The position numbers and the translations under genes are program-made. A model generated the notes under the pieces. The model ran no database searches, was not told the origin of the DNA, and saw only the letters and a list, made by a program, of their open reading frames with translations. From contig DAICZO010000233.1 of NCBI GenBank assembly GCA_027311125.1, forward strand, positions 1-6,861: a stretch of DNA of 6,861 bases, in the 5' to 3' direction. Source of the DNA: Acidobacteriaceae bacterium (GTDB lineage Bacteria > Acidobacteriota > Terriglobia > Terriglobales > Acidobacteriaceae). This document shows, piece by piece, positions 1 through 6,438 of this stretch; within the stretch, counting starts at the first letter, position 1; every line of letters starts with the position of its first letter.

Positions 1-259
1 GTGAGAGATCTTCCTCGCAGGCGAAGAAGCGCAGGAAGGGACGACGTTGCTGGGTGGCGTAGTCGCGGATAGTGCCGCGGAGCATGGGATAGCGGGCTTC
101 CAGGTGGTCGAGGATGCTGCGCTGGGTGATGGGTCCGGCGATGCTGAGTTGAACCTCACCCGTGATGCGAGCGAGGGTGCGTAGGTGTGCGGGCAGCTCG
201 ACGCGGACGATTCTGGTACTGGGGAGGCTATTGGGCTGGGGACCGGGGAGTGCGGTCAT
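1..259 (-). CDS. MoaD/ThiS-like small sulfur-carrier-fold protein (C-terminus missing)
   Basis: Reading the minus strand from an ATG at 259 gives 86 open codons before the left window edge, so the C-terminus is missing. The product begins MTALPGPQPN, then from about residue 17 has a beta-grasp-like pattern: a strand (IVRVELPAHLRTLA), a second strand (GEVQLSIAG), then a helix with ILDHLEARYPMLRGTIRD and a strand RPFLRFFACEEDLS. The L/V-P-x-x-L-R-x-L-A opening and the 'leaf-helix-YP.L' pattern are typical of the MoaD/ThiS ubiquitin-like family, whose members carry sulfur as a C-terminal Gly-Gly thiocarboxylate. That diagnostic tail lies outside the window, so sulfur-carrier activity cannot be judged. 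The start codon overlaps the stop of the propeller gene as ATGA (256-259), and no good Shine-Dalgarno lies close by, so translation is probably coupled to that gene. Family assignment is by pattern only. Confidence 0.72.
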   Translation of the reverse strand, partial: MTALPGPQPNSLPSTRIVRVELPAHLRTLARITGEVQLSIAGPITQRSILDHLEARYPMLRGTIRDYATQQRRPFLRFFACEEDLS

Positions 260-1371
260 GGGAGGGTTTGGACCTCGACGGAGAGGACGGCGGGGAGATC
301 GCGGACGATGGGGGCCCAGGTGTATCCGGCGTCGGGGGAGACGTAGACCTGGCCGCCGGTGGTGCCGAAGTAGATGCCGCAGGAGTCGAGTTGGTCGACG
401 GCCATGGCGTCGCGGAGGACGTTGACGTAACAGTCTTTCTGGGGGAGTCCGTTGGTGAGGGGCTCCCACTCGTTGCCGCCGGAGCGGCTGCGGTAGACAC
501 AGAGTTTACCGTCGAGTGGGAAGTGTTCGCCGTCGGATTTGATGGGGACGACGTACAGGGTTTCAGGCTCGTGGGCGTGGACATCGATGACGAAGCCGAA
601 GTCGGTGGGCAGGTTGCCACTGATCTCGCGCCACTGTTCGCCAGCGTTGTCGGAGCGCATGACGTCCCAGTGCTTCTGCATAAAGAGGACACCGGGGCGG
701 CTGGGGTGCATGGCCATGTGATGAACACAGTGACCGACTTCGGCCTCGGGATTGGGCAGATAGGTGGAGTGGAGGCCTTTGTTGATGGGCTGCCAGGTGA
801 GGCCGCCGTCGTCGGTGCGGAAGGCTCCGGCAGCGGAGATGGCGATGAAGATGCGCTGTGGGTTGGAGGGGTCGAGCAGGATGGTGTGGAGGCCCATGCC
901 GCCGGCACCGGGTTGCCACAGGGGTCCGGAGCCGTGGCGACGCAGGCCGGCGAGCTCCTGCCAGGTGTGGGCGCCGTCGGTGGAGCGGAAGATGGCTGCG
1001 TCTTCGATGCCGGCGTAGACGGTATCGGGCTCGGTGAGCGAGGGCTCGAGGTGCCAGACGCGCTTGAACGCCCAGGGGTGTGCGGTGCCATCGTGCGACT
1101 GGTGGGTGCCGGGAACGCCTTCGTAGGGGAACTCGTTGCCGACAGCAGTCCAGGTGAGTCCGCCGTCGTCGGAGCGCTGGATCATCTGTCCGAACCAGCC
1201 GCTGCACTGCGAGACGTAGATGCGGTTGGGATCGATGGGCGAGCCCTTAAGGTGGTAGATCTCCCATCCGGCGAAGTGAGGACCGGCGACGTTCCAGTGC
1301 TTGCGGGAGGCGTCGGAGGTAAGGATGAAAGCACCTTTGCGGGTGCCGACGAGGACACGGACTTGGCTCAT
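256..1371 (-). CDS. BNR/Asp-box beta-propeller protein (sialidase-like fold, 371 aa)
   Basis: The 371-residue product carries six Asp-box-like motifs (S/T-x-D-x-G-x-T-W) at residues 67-74 (SDDGGLTW), 130-137 (STDGAHTW), 186-193 (TDDGGLTW), 240-247 (SDNAGEQW, degenerate), 295-302 (SRSGGNEW, degenerate) and 345-352 (SPDAGYTW). The 50-63 residue spacing suits one motif per blade of a six-bladed propeller. It would be annotated as WD40/YVTN/BNR-like or exo-alpha-sialidase. Asp boxes are structural and do not prove sialidase activity, and I did not recognise the sialidase arginine triad. The N-terminus (MSQVRVLVGTRKGAFILTSD) has no signal peptide, so the protein is probably cytoplasmic. The ATG at 1371 has an AAGGAGT ribosome site six bases upstream. 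The stop overlaps the start of the MoaD-like gene. Fold is confident; function is unknown. Confidence 0.93.
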   Translation of the reverse strand: MSQVRVLVGTRKGAFILTSDASRKHWNVAGPHFAGWEIYHLKGSPIDPNRIYVSQCSGWFGQMIQRSDDGGLTWTAVGNEFPYEGVPGTHQSHDGTAHPWAFKRVWHLEPSLTEPDTVYAGIEDAAIFRSTDGAHTWQELAGLRRHGSGPLWQPGAGGMGLHTILLDPSNPQRIFIAISAAGAFRTDDGGLTWQPINKGLHSTYLPNPEAEVGHCVHHMAMHPSRPGVLFMQKHWDVMRSDNAGEQWREISGNLPTDFGFVIDVHAHEPETLYVVPIKSDGEHFPLDGKLCVYRSRSGGNEWEPLTNGLPQKDCYVNVLRDAMAVDQLDSCGIYFGTTGGQVYVSPDAGYTWAPIVRDLPAVLSVEVQTLP

Positions 1372-1376
1372 CGCGT

Positions 1377-1383
1377 ACTCCTT
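1377..1383 (-). promoter_or_regulatory. Shine-Dalgarno AAGGAGT of the propeller gene
   Basis: On the minus strand AAGGAGT precedes the ATG at 1371, with six bases between its AAGGAG core plus T and the start codon region. This is the strongest ribosome site in the window and fixes the start of the propeller gene. Confidence 0.8.
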
Positions 1384-1481
1384 GAGGGGAAAAATTCCGA
1401 GAAGTCAGGACAGATGTCGTGCGAGTTGCTCAAGCTATCAAATTGAGACAGAGAGATGCAAGGGTTCTGTTGGACGTGGCC

Positions 1482-1490
1482 TGCTATATT
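1482..1490 (+). promoter_or_regulatory. Candidate extended -10 promoter (TGCTATATT) for the 136-aa gene
   Basis: TG-C-TATATT fits an extended -10 element (TGn followed by a TATAAT-like hexamer with one mismatch). No convincing -35 lies 16-18 bases upstream, which is tolerated for extended -10 promoters. Transcription would start near 1497, giving a leader of about 35 bases before the ATG at 1531. The hexamer sits inside the left half of a dyad (TATTCG 1487-1492, CGAATA 1502-1507). Called from sequence alone. Confidence 0.4.
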
Positions 1491-1530
1491 CGGCTTTATG
1501 TCGAATAGGCTGCCGCAGGATTAGCGTGAA

Positions 1531-1941
1531 ATGCACGAGTTTGTGGAGGCGTTTGAGGCGATGACGCTGCCCAAAGAGCGGTGGACGCACGGGGCGCATC
1601 TGCTGACCGGGGCCTGGTACGTGCATGGATTCGGGGAGATTGCGGCTCTGGAGCGGATGCGGCGAAATGTTAGCCGCTACAACGTGGCGATGGGTGGGCA
1701 GAATACGGCGACCAGTGGATATCACGAGACGGTGACGGCTTTCTGGATCAAGCTGCTGGCTGGCATGCTGCGGGAGTGTGGGACGGAGGCTTGGATCGAC
1801 CGTGCCGCGTTTGCACGGATGGCGGTGGAGCGGTTCGCAGAGGATCGGGAGATCTTGGAGCGGTTCTACGACTTCGATGTGGTGGGGTCAGCGGAGGCGC
1901 GGCGGGTGTGGGTGGAGCCGACGCTGAAACGGCTGGGGTAA
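1531..1941 (+). CDS. Protein of unknown function with HxxHL and GYHET motifs (136 aa)
   Basis: I do not recognise a named family. The 136-residue product is mostly helical, soluble and without a signal peptide. Two stretches look conserved by composition: WTHGAHLLTGAWYV (residues 18-31, with H20 and H23) and GYHETVTAFW (63-72, with H65 and E66). Three His and one Glu in such short motifs could form a metal or catalytic site, but this is inference. The rest is a charged helical region (residues 88-115) and a C-terminus ending VEPTLKRLG. The ATG at 1531 is the first possible start, because an in-frame TAG lies at 1522-1524; a weak AGGA (1517-1520) sits ten bases upstream. The gene lies 25 bases before ligA on the same strand, so the two may be co-transcribed, although ligA also has its own -10 candidate. 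Base composition and G-ending codons resemble ligA. Confidence 0.85.
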   Translation: MHEFVEAFEAMTLPKERWTHGAHLLTGAWYVHGFGEIAALERMRRNVSRYNVAMGGQNTATSGYHETVTAFWIKLLAGMLRECGTEAWIDRAAFARMAVERFAEDREILERFYDFDVVGSAEARRVWVEPTLKRLG

Positions 1942-1953
1942 GGGCTGGCTCTT

Positions 1954-1959
1954 TATACT
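1954..1959 (+). promoter_or_regulatory. Candidate -10 element (TATACT) directly upstream of ligA
   Basis: TATACT differs from the -10 consensus by one base and ends seven bases before the first ligA ATG (1967). Transcription from it would begin at about 1966-1967, at or next to the start codon, so the message would have almost no leader. No clear -35 is present at 16-18 bases, and GGGTGG (1960-1965) is a poor ribosome site for the 1967 start. Confidence 0.35.
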
Positions 1960-1966
1960 GGGTGGC

Positions 1967-4054
1967 ATGTCTAGTATGGCGATGGTGGAGCGAGAGATAG
2001 CACAACTGCGGGACGAACTGCGGCGACACGAGCATTTGTACTATGTGCTGGATGCGCCGGAGATCACGGACGCGCAGTATGACGTGATGATGAACCGTCT
2101 GAAGGCGTTGGAGGCGGAGCATCCGGAGCTGGTGGAGGCGGATTCGCCGACGCAGCGGGTGGGAGGTAAGCCGGCGGAGGGTTTTGCGAAGGTGGCCCAT
2201 TCGCGGCCGATGCTGTCGCTGGACAATGCTTACACGGAAGACGAACTGCGGGCCTGGGAGCAGCGGGTGAAGGAGGCTCTGCCGAGCACCGAGACGGTGC
2301 GGTTTGAGTGTGAGTTGAAGCTGGATGGGCTTTCGCTGGCGCTGCACTATGGGCCGGGTCCGGCTGGACGGGGGAAGGGAGCACAGTCAACTGGCGCGGT
2401 GTTGCTGCGTGGGATTACGCGTGGTGATGGTGAGATTGGTGAGGATGTTACGACCAACGTGCGGACGATTCGCTCTGTGCCATTGCGAGTTTCAGCGGCG
2501 GACCTGAAAGCTGCGGGGATGCCGGAGGAGTTTGAGGTGCGGGGTGAGGTGGTGCTGCCGCAGGCTGCATTTGAGAAGCTGAATGAAGAGCGGGAGGCAC
2601 AGGGGCTGGCTCCGGCAGCGAATCCGCGGAATGCGGCGGCGGGTACGATTCGGACGTTGGAGCCCAATATTGTGGCGCAACGGCGGTTGGATTTTTATGC
2701 GTATTTTCTGCTTCGGGATGGCGAGATGTTTCTGGGCGATCAGACGGCGGCGCTGGCGGCTTTGCGAACCGCAGGGTTTCGGGTGAACTCGCACGCGCAG
2801 ACAGTAGAGAGCATGGATGGCGTGTTGGCATTTATTGCCCAGGCGGAGACGCTGCGCGAGACGTTGTCGTACGAGATTGATGGTGTCGTGATCAAGGTGG
2901 ATTCGACGTCGCAGCAACGGCGGCTGGGATTTACCGGCAGGGCTCCACGGTGGGCGATGGCGTACAAGTTTGCTGCACGCGCCGGGGTAACGCAGTTGGA
3001 GGATGTGTTGTTCCAGGTGGGTCGTACGGGCAAGGTGACGCCAGTGGCTGTGCTGCAGCCGGTGCTGATTGGCGGGACGACGGTGACGCGGGCTACGCTG
3101 CACAATGCGGATGAGATTGGGCGGCTGGGCGTGCGGATCGGGGACTTCGTGAGGGTGGAGCGGGGCGGAGATGTGATTCCGAAGATCGTCGAGGTGGTGC
3201 AGGATGCGAGCCATGCACGGGGCGAGCGCAGCATCGTGTTTCCGAGTCTGTGTCCGGAGTGCCAAGCGCACCTGGTGAAGGTGGAGGGCGAGGTGGACTG
3301 GCGGTGTGTGAATGCCGCGTGCCCGGCGCGGATACGGGAAGAGCTACTGCACTTTGCGGCGCGCGGGGTGATGAATATCGAAGGCCTGGGTGACGTGATG
3401 GTGGCACAGTTGCTGGCGGCAGGACTGGTGCGGTCGATCCCGGATCTGTATTGCTTGAAGGACAAGAAGCCGGAGTTGCTGGAGCTGGAACTGGTGGGAG
3501 AGAAGTCGGCTCAGGCGCTGCTGGATGAGATTGAGAAGTCGAAGGGGGCTCCGCTGGCGCGGGTGTTGTTTGGGCTGGGGATACGGTTTGTGGGGGAGCG
3601 GACGGCGCAGTTGCTGGCGGCTCACTTTGGCAGTATGGACGCGTTGATGGCTGCGTCGCCGGAGGAGTTGGAAGCGGTCAACGAGGTAGGGCCGCGGGTG
3701 GCACAGGCGATTGTGGAGTTCTTTGCCGAGCCGAATAACCGTGAGTTGGTGGAACGGCTGCGCGAGGCGGGCCTTACGTTTATAGCCGAGAAGAGGGTTA
3801 CGACTTCTACGCTGGAAGGGCTGACGTTTGTGCTGACCGGCACGCTGCCGACGATGACGCGCGAGGCGGCGAAGGAGTTGATTGAGCGCGCGGGAGGGAA
3901 GGTCTCCGGAAGCGTGAGCAAGAAGACCAGCTACGTCGTTGCGGGTGAGGAGGCGGGGTCGAAGCTGGAGAAGGCACAGCAGTTGGGAGTTGCAGTGCTG
4001 GATGAGGCAGGACTGATAGAGATGTTGCGGCAGGGAGCAGGAGATGTTGCGTAG
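1967..4054 (+). CDS. ligA: NAD-dependent DNA ligase LigA (695 aa, full length)
   Basis: LigA seals nicks in duplex DNA using NAD+, joining Okazaki fragments and finishing excision repair. All domains are present in order. Domain Ia binds NAD and has YYVLDAPEITDAQYD (25-39). The adenylation domain has the catalytic Lys118 in ELKLDG (116-121), TRGDG (151-155) and NPRNAAAG (219-226). An OB fold covers about 345-425. The zinc finger has C429, C432, C447 and C452. Helix-hairpin-helix repeats cover about 460-600, and a BRCT domain runs from about 616 to the end. The 33 residues from Lys118 to TRGDG exceed the 20 I recall for the E. coli enzyme, an insertion of about 13 (roughly 129-146, Gly-rich). 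Starts at Met4 (1976) or Met6 (1982) are also possible; a Met4 start would align the numbering with E. coli (Lys115). All catalytic residues I can check are intact. Confidence 0.98.
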   Translation: MSSMAMVEREIAQLRDELRRHEHLYYVLDAPEITDAQYDVMMNRLKALEAEHPELVEADSPTQRVGGKPAEGFAKVAHSRPMLSLDNAYTEDELRAWEQRVKEALPSTETVRFECELKLDGLSLALHYGPGPAGRGKGAQSTGAVLLRGITRGDGEIGEDVTTNVRTIRSVPLRVSAADLKAAGMPEEFEVRGEVVLPQAAFEKLNEEREAQGLAPAANPRNAAAGTIRTLEPNIVAQRRLDFYAYFLLRDGEMFLGDQTAALAALRTAGFRVNSHAQTVESMDGVLAFIAQAETLRETLSYEIDGVVIKVDSTSQQRRLGFTGRAPRWAMAYKFAARAGVTQLEDVLFQVGRTGKVTPVAVLQPVLIGGTTVTRATLHNADEIGRLGVRIGDFVRVERGGDVIPKIVEVVQDASHARGERSIVFPSLCPECQAHLVKVEGEVDWRCVNAACPARIREELLHFAARGVMNIEGLGDVMVAQLLAAGLVRSIPDLYCLKDKKPELLELELVGEKSAQALLDEIEKSKGAPLARVLFGLGIRFVGERTAQLLAAHFGSMDALMAASPEELEAVNEVGPRVAQAIVEFFAEPNNRELVERLREAGLTFIAEKRVTTSTLEGLTFVLTGTLPTMTREAAKELIERAGGKVSGSVSKKTSYVVAGEEAGSKLEKAQQLGVAVLDEAGLIEMLRQGAGDVA

Positions 4055-4085
4055 GTGTTGAGTGGCGTCGGTGGTCGGTTGGCGG

Positions 4086-4514
4086 CTAAGTCTTTTTACG
4101 GAGTAGAACTGGGGCGAAGGTGGCCAATGCAGCGACTGCTAACGTGGCGTAGAGCGTGCCGGGGGCAGGGAAGGTGAGGAAGAGTGTCCAGCCTAGAATG
4201 ATCCAGAAGGCCATGTTGGCACTGGCAGCGAGGTAGACCCAGTCGGAGAAGCGGTGCTGGTCACGGAAGAAGTCCATGTTACGAAGCGTGGAGTATGGGG
4301 TGTTGTCGCCGGAGATGAGGCGAAGGACGATGACCGGCAGCAGATTGGCAATGAGGACGGCTACGATCCAAAGTGGCAGAGCGTAGGGCAGGCGGGCAAC
4401 TGTGGGATAGTGCTGCAGGAGCAGCCATGTGACGGAGAGAGTGATGAGGATGTTGCACGTGGCTCCGGCGTTGACGATTGCAGGAAAGTGGGCCATGTCA
4501 GAGAGTCGATTCAT
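4086..4514 (-). CDS. Small four-helix integral membrane protein of unknown function (142 aa)
   Basis: The product has four hydrophobic stretches likely to span the membrane. From the ATG at 4514 these lie near residues 12-34 (VNAGATCNILITLSVTWLLL), 44-67 (LPLWIVAVLIANLLPVIVL), 91-114 (WVYLAASANMAFWIILGWTL) and 119-137 (LYATLAVAALATFAPVLL). A polar charged loop with NMDFFRDQHRFSD lies between helices 2 and 3, and the protein ends in LLRKKT. I do not recognise a family. The frame stays open upstream to a TTG at 4565, which would add 17 residues, but neither start has a clear Shine-Dalgarno; I prefer the ATG at 4514 because the extra segment looks like leader sequence. The gene is convergent with ligA, with only 31 bases between their stops, and divergent from the DUF427 gene. 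The hydrophobic pattern makes a real gene likely. Confidence 0.78.
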   Translation of the reverse strand: MNRLSDMAHFPAIVNAGATCNILITLSVTWLLLQHYPTVARLPYALPLWIVAVLIANLLPVIVLRLISGDNTPYSTLRNMDFFRDQHRFSDWVYLAASANMAFWIILGWTLFLTFPAPGTLYATLAVAALATFAPVLLRKKT

Positions 4515-4617
4515 CTCGTTGAGTTTTTTATCGGCTGGGTGCAAAGGTAGGCTCCGGAGCAGCAAGAATCATGATGCGATTTGATGCTAGCAGGCTAAAG
4601 TGTGAAGAGAGGTGGGG

Positions 4618-5133
4618 ATGATGTCAGGGATTTCGCGTGGTCAACATGGGTCGGAGTCGGTGTGGGATTATCCACGGCCGCCGCGGCTGGAGTCGAGCGG
4701 GCGACATTTGAAGATCGTGCATGCGGGACGTGTGCTGGCGGAGACGACTGAGTCACTGCGGATTCTGGAGACGAGCCATCCGCCGGTGTACTACATTCCG
4801 CAGTCGGATATTGCGATGGAGTACATGGTTCCTTCACGGCGAGAGCCCAGTTTTTGTGAGTTTAAAGGATTTGCCGAGTACTGGAACATCGAGATGCTGC
4901 CGGAGCGTGGGCGACTGGCGGTTCGGGTGCGCGATGCAGCGTGGAGCTATGCGGAGCCGACCGGTATCTATGGCGGCATGGCTGGGTATCTTGCGTTCTA
5001 TGCCAGTCGTGTCGACGAGTGCTACATCGACGAGGAACGGGTGCAGCCGCAGCCCGGCGATTTTTATGGTGGGTGGATTACGTCGCATGTACGCGGGCCG
5101 TTCAAGGGATCGCCGGGGACGCTGGGGTGGTAG
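4618..5133 (+). CDS. DUF427 domain-containing protein (171 aa)
   Basis: The product matches the DUF427 family by pattern. It has HAGRVLAETTESLRIL (residues 35-50), then HPPVYYIPQSDIAMEYM (54-70), CEFKGFAEYWNI (80-91), AAWSYAEP (107-114), GYLAFYASRV (123-132) and a tail ending GGWITSHVRGPFKGSPGTLGW. DUF427 proteins are small, cytosolic and mostly uncharacterised; the Pfam family name suggests a nucleotidyltransferase-like fold, and I do not assign a reaction. The Cys80-x-x-Lys83-Gly and Trp-Ser-Tyr motifs are the strongest family marks. An open GTG at 4612 exists, but AAGAGAGG at 4605-4612 gives better spacing to ATG 4618 (5 bases) or ATG 4621 (8 bases), so I begin at 4618. The gene stands alone on its strand: the neighbour on the left is divergent and the one on the right is convergent, with stops 29 bases apart. 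Confidence 0.92.
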   Translation: MMSGISRGQHGSESVWDYPRPPRLESSGRHLKIVHAGRVLAETTESLRILETSHPPVYYIPQSDIAMEYMVPSRREPSFCEFKGFAEYWNIEMLPERGRLAVRVRDAAWSYAEPTGIYGGMAGYLAFYASRVDECYIDEERVQPQPGDFYGGWITSHVRGPFKGSPGTLGW

Positions 5134-5162
5134 CGGAGGCGTAGCCGTGTTGTGGCGATAGG

Positions 5163-6311
5163 TCAGGTGGTTGCTACCAGGTTTCCTCCTCCAGCTTTGA
5201 CGGAGTAGAGGGCTTTGTCGCAGTTGCTGATGAGATGATCCCAGTCGCGGGTGGAGTGTTCCAACTGGGCGAGTCCGAAGCTGGCGCTGATGGTGGCGGA
5301 GGTTTGGCCGTGGACGATGGTGAGTTGCTCGAGTGCGGTGCGGAGTCGCTCGGCGGTCTCCAGCGCAGCACTGCGGTTAGTGTTGGAGAGCAGCACGACA
5401 AACTCGTCGCCACCGATGCGGGCGAGGATGTCCTCTTTGCGGAGTTCACGCTGCAGGCAGCGGACGACGGCGACGAGGGTTGCATCGCCGAACTGGTGTC
5501 CGAGGCTGTCGTTGATCTGTTTGAAGCGGTCGAGATCGATGAGGATGACAGAGAATGGGTAGCGGTTGGACTGGCTGAATGCGATGGCGCGCTCGGCGAC
5601 GAGTTCGACCGCGCGGCGGTTGAGCACGCCGGTCAAGGGGTCGGTGGAGGCCTGGTGGTGGAGGTCTTCGCGCAGGGTCGCAGCGGTCATCCAGACGAAG
5701 GCTACCGTGACCGCGCCCTGCAGGACGGAGACTTCGAGGATCGTCCATGCCAGCAGGGAGCCACTGCGGAGGTAGTTGGCAGGGGCTCCGTAGACGGTGG
5801 TGCCAAGGGCCCGGATGATGTTGTTAGCCACCAGCATGGAGAGCACGATGCCCATCAGCGAGCCTGCGACGCGGAGGTATCCGGTAGCCTCACGAAAGAC
5901 GAATCGGGCGCTGAGTGCGACCTGCGTGGCGAGGACCAGGCTGTATACGATCAGCCGCATCTGGGTGTTTGGGTGCAGCACACCAAATTGAATTGCGGAT
6001 GCAAGCGCGATGAGGACGAGGCCAATCTGGATGCGGGATTGGTACGCTCCACGGTCGAAGAACTCGGTGAGGGAGCGATGGAGGAAGACGTAGCCGATGG
6101 GAAAGAAGACAGTTCCAGCAACGATGGAGATGGTGTCTGGTATGTGGCCGCGCAGTGCGATGAGCACGGCACCCATAAAGGCGCAGAGGTTGTAGATGGG
6201 GAACCAGTGCACGCCTTTAGAGGTGAGATGCAGCCGGGAGTTGATCAGAGTCAGGAAGGTATAGAGGCCAAGCAACAGAGCATGTTCCACATGGATGGTA
6301 TGGATGTCCAT
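5163..6311 (-). CDS. Membrane-anchored diguanylate cyclase with GGDEF domain (382 aa)
   Basis: The C-terminal half is a complete GGDEF domain, which makes the second messenger c-di-GMP from two GTP. Visible marks are DPLTG (224-228), the metal-binding stretch DLDRFKQIND (259-268), GHQFGD (271-276), the active-site GGDEF (300-304) and ISASFGLA (341-348). The inhibitory I-site RxxD is present as RKED (291-294), five residues before GGDEF, so product feedback inhibition is expected. The N-terminal 210 residues hold about seven hydrophobic segments (near 8-24, 38-54, 58-77, 92-112, 118-138, 147-167, 184-209), a probable membrane sensor I cannot assign to a named family. There is no EAL or HD-GYP domain. 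The ATG at 6311 follows AGAGGA about ten bases upstream. The gene is preceded by 210 non-coding bases and so probably has its own promoter. Enzyme class is confident; the signal it senses is unknown. Confidence 0.96.
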   Translation of the reverse strand: MDIHTIHVEHALLLGLYTFLTLINSRLHLTSKGVHWFPIYNLCAFMGAVLIALRGHIPDTISIVAGTVFFPIGYVFLHRSLTEFFDRGAYQSRIQIGLVLIALASAIQFGVLHPNTQMRLIVYSLVLATQVALSARFVFREATGYLRVAGSLMGIVLSMLVANNIIRALGTTVYGAPANYLRSGSLLAWTILEVSVLQGAVTVAFVWMTAATLREDLHHQASTDPLTGVLNRRAVELVAERAIAFSQSNRYPFSVILIDLDRFKQINDSLGHQFGDATLVAVVRCLQRELRKEDILARIGGDEFVVLLSNTNRSAALETAERLRTALEQLTIVHGQTSATISASFGLAQLEHSTRDWDHLISNCDKALYSVKAGGGNLVATT

Positions 6312-6345
6312 AGATTGTCTGTCCTCTGTCGGTCAGGCGCGACGA

Positions 6346-6361
6346 TATCGGTGTATCGGTT
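6346..6361 (+). repeat. Tandem octamer TATCGGTG/TATCGGTT upstream of the diguanylate cyclase
   Basis: Two adjacent octamers differing only in the last base lie 35-50 bases upstream of the cyclase start. The first overlaps the palindrome CGATATCG (6343-6350). On the minus strand they read as two ACCGATA heptamers one base apart. The location in the presumed promoter region makes a regulator site possible, but with only two copies chance is a fair alternative. Confidence 0.3.
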
Positions 6362-6438
6362 GATGTGAGGTCTTACGAAAGAGATGCAGTTGTCGTGAAA
6401 GGAAAGTGACGCAAGGCTGAAGATGAAAAGGGAGCAGT

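Noticed and set aside
228..1091. Second minus-strand frame (287 codons) overlapping the propeller gene
   Set aside because: It is Ser/Pro/Thr-rich low complexity and overlaps the real gene on the same strand in another frame.
187..1446. Long plus-strand open frame (419 codons) antisense to the propeller gene
   Set aside because: Its product is a low-complexity run of Gly, Val, Asp, Glu and Ala, the usual mirror of a GC-rich gene. The minus-strand frame has six Asp boxes and a good ribosome site.
2492..3271. Minus-strand open frame (259 codons) inside ligA
   Set aside because: The product is rich in His, Arg, Pro and Leu without family motifs, and lies wholly within the well-supported ligA gene.
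4055..4085. Terminator between convergent ligA and the membrane-protein gene
   Set aside because: The 31-base gap has no convincing hairpin; the run of T at 4092-4096 is part of the membrane-protein coding sequence.
5128..5179. Inverted repeat TGGTAGC/GCTACCA spanning the two convergent stops, as a bidirectional terminator
   Set aside because: Only seven pairs across a 38-base loop and no T-tract on either side, so chance is likely.
5235..6368. Long plus-strand open frame (377 codons) antisense to the diguanylate cyclase
   Set aside because: The product is acidic with no domain. The opposite strand encodes a complete GGDEF domain, so this is a shadow of codon bias.
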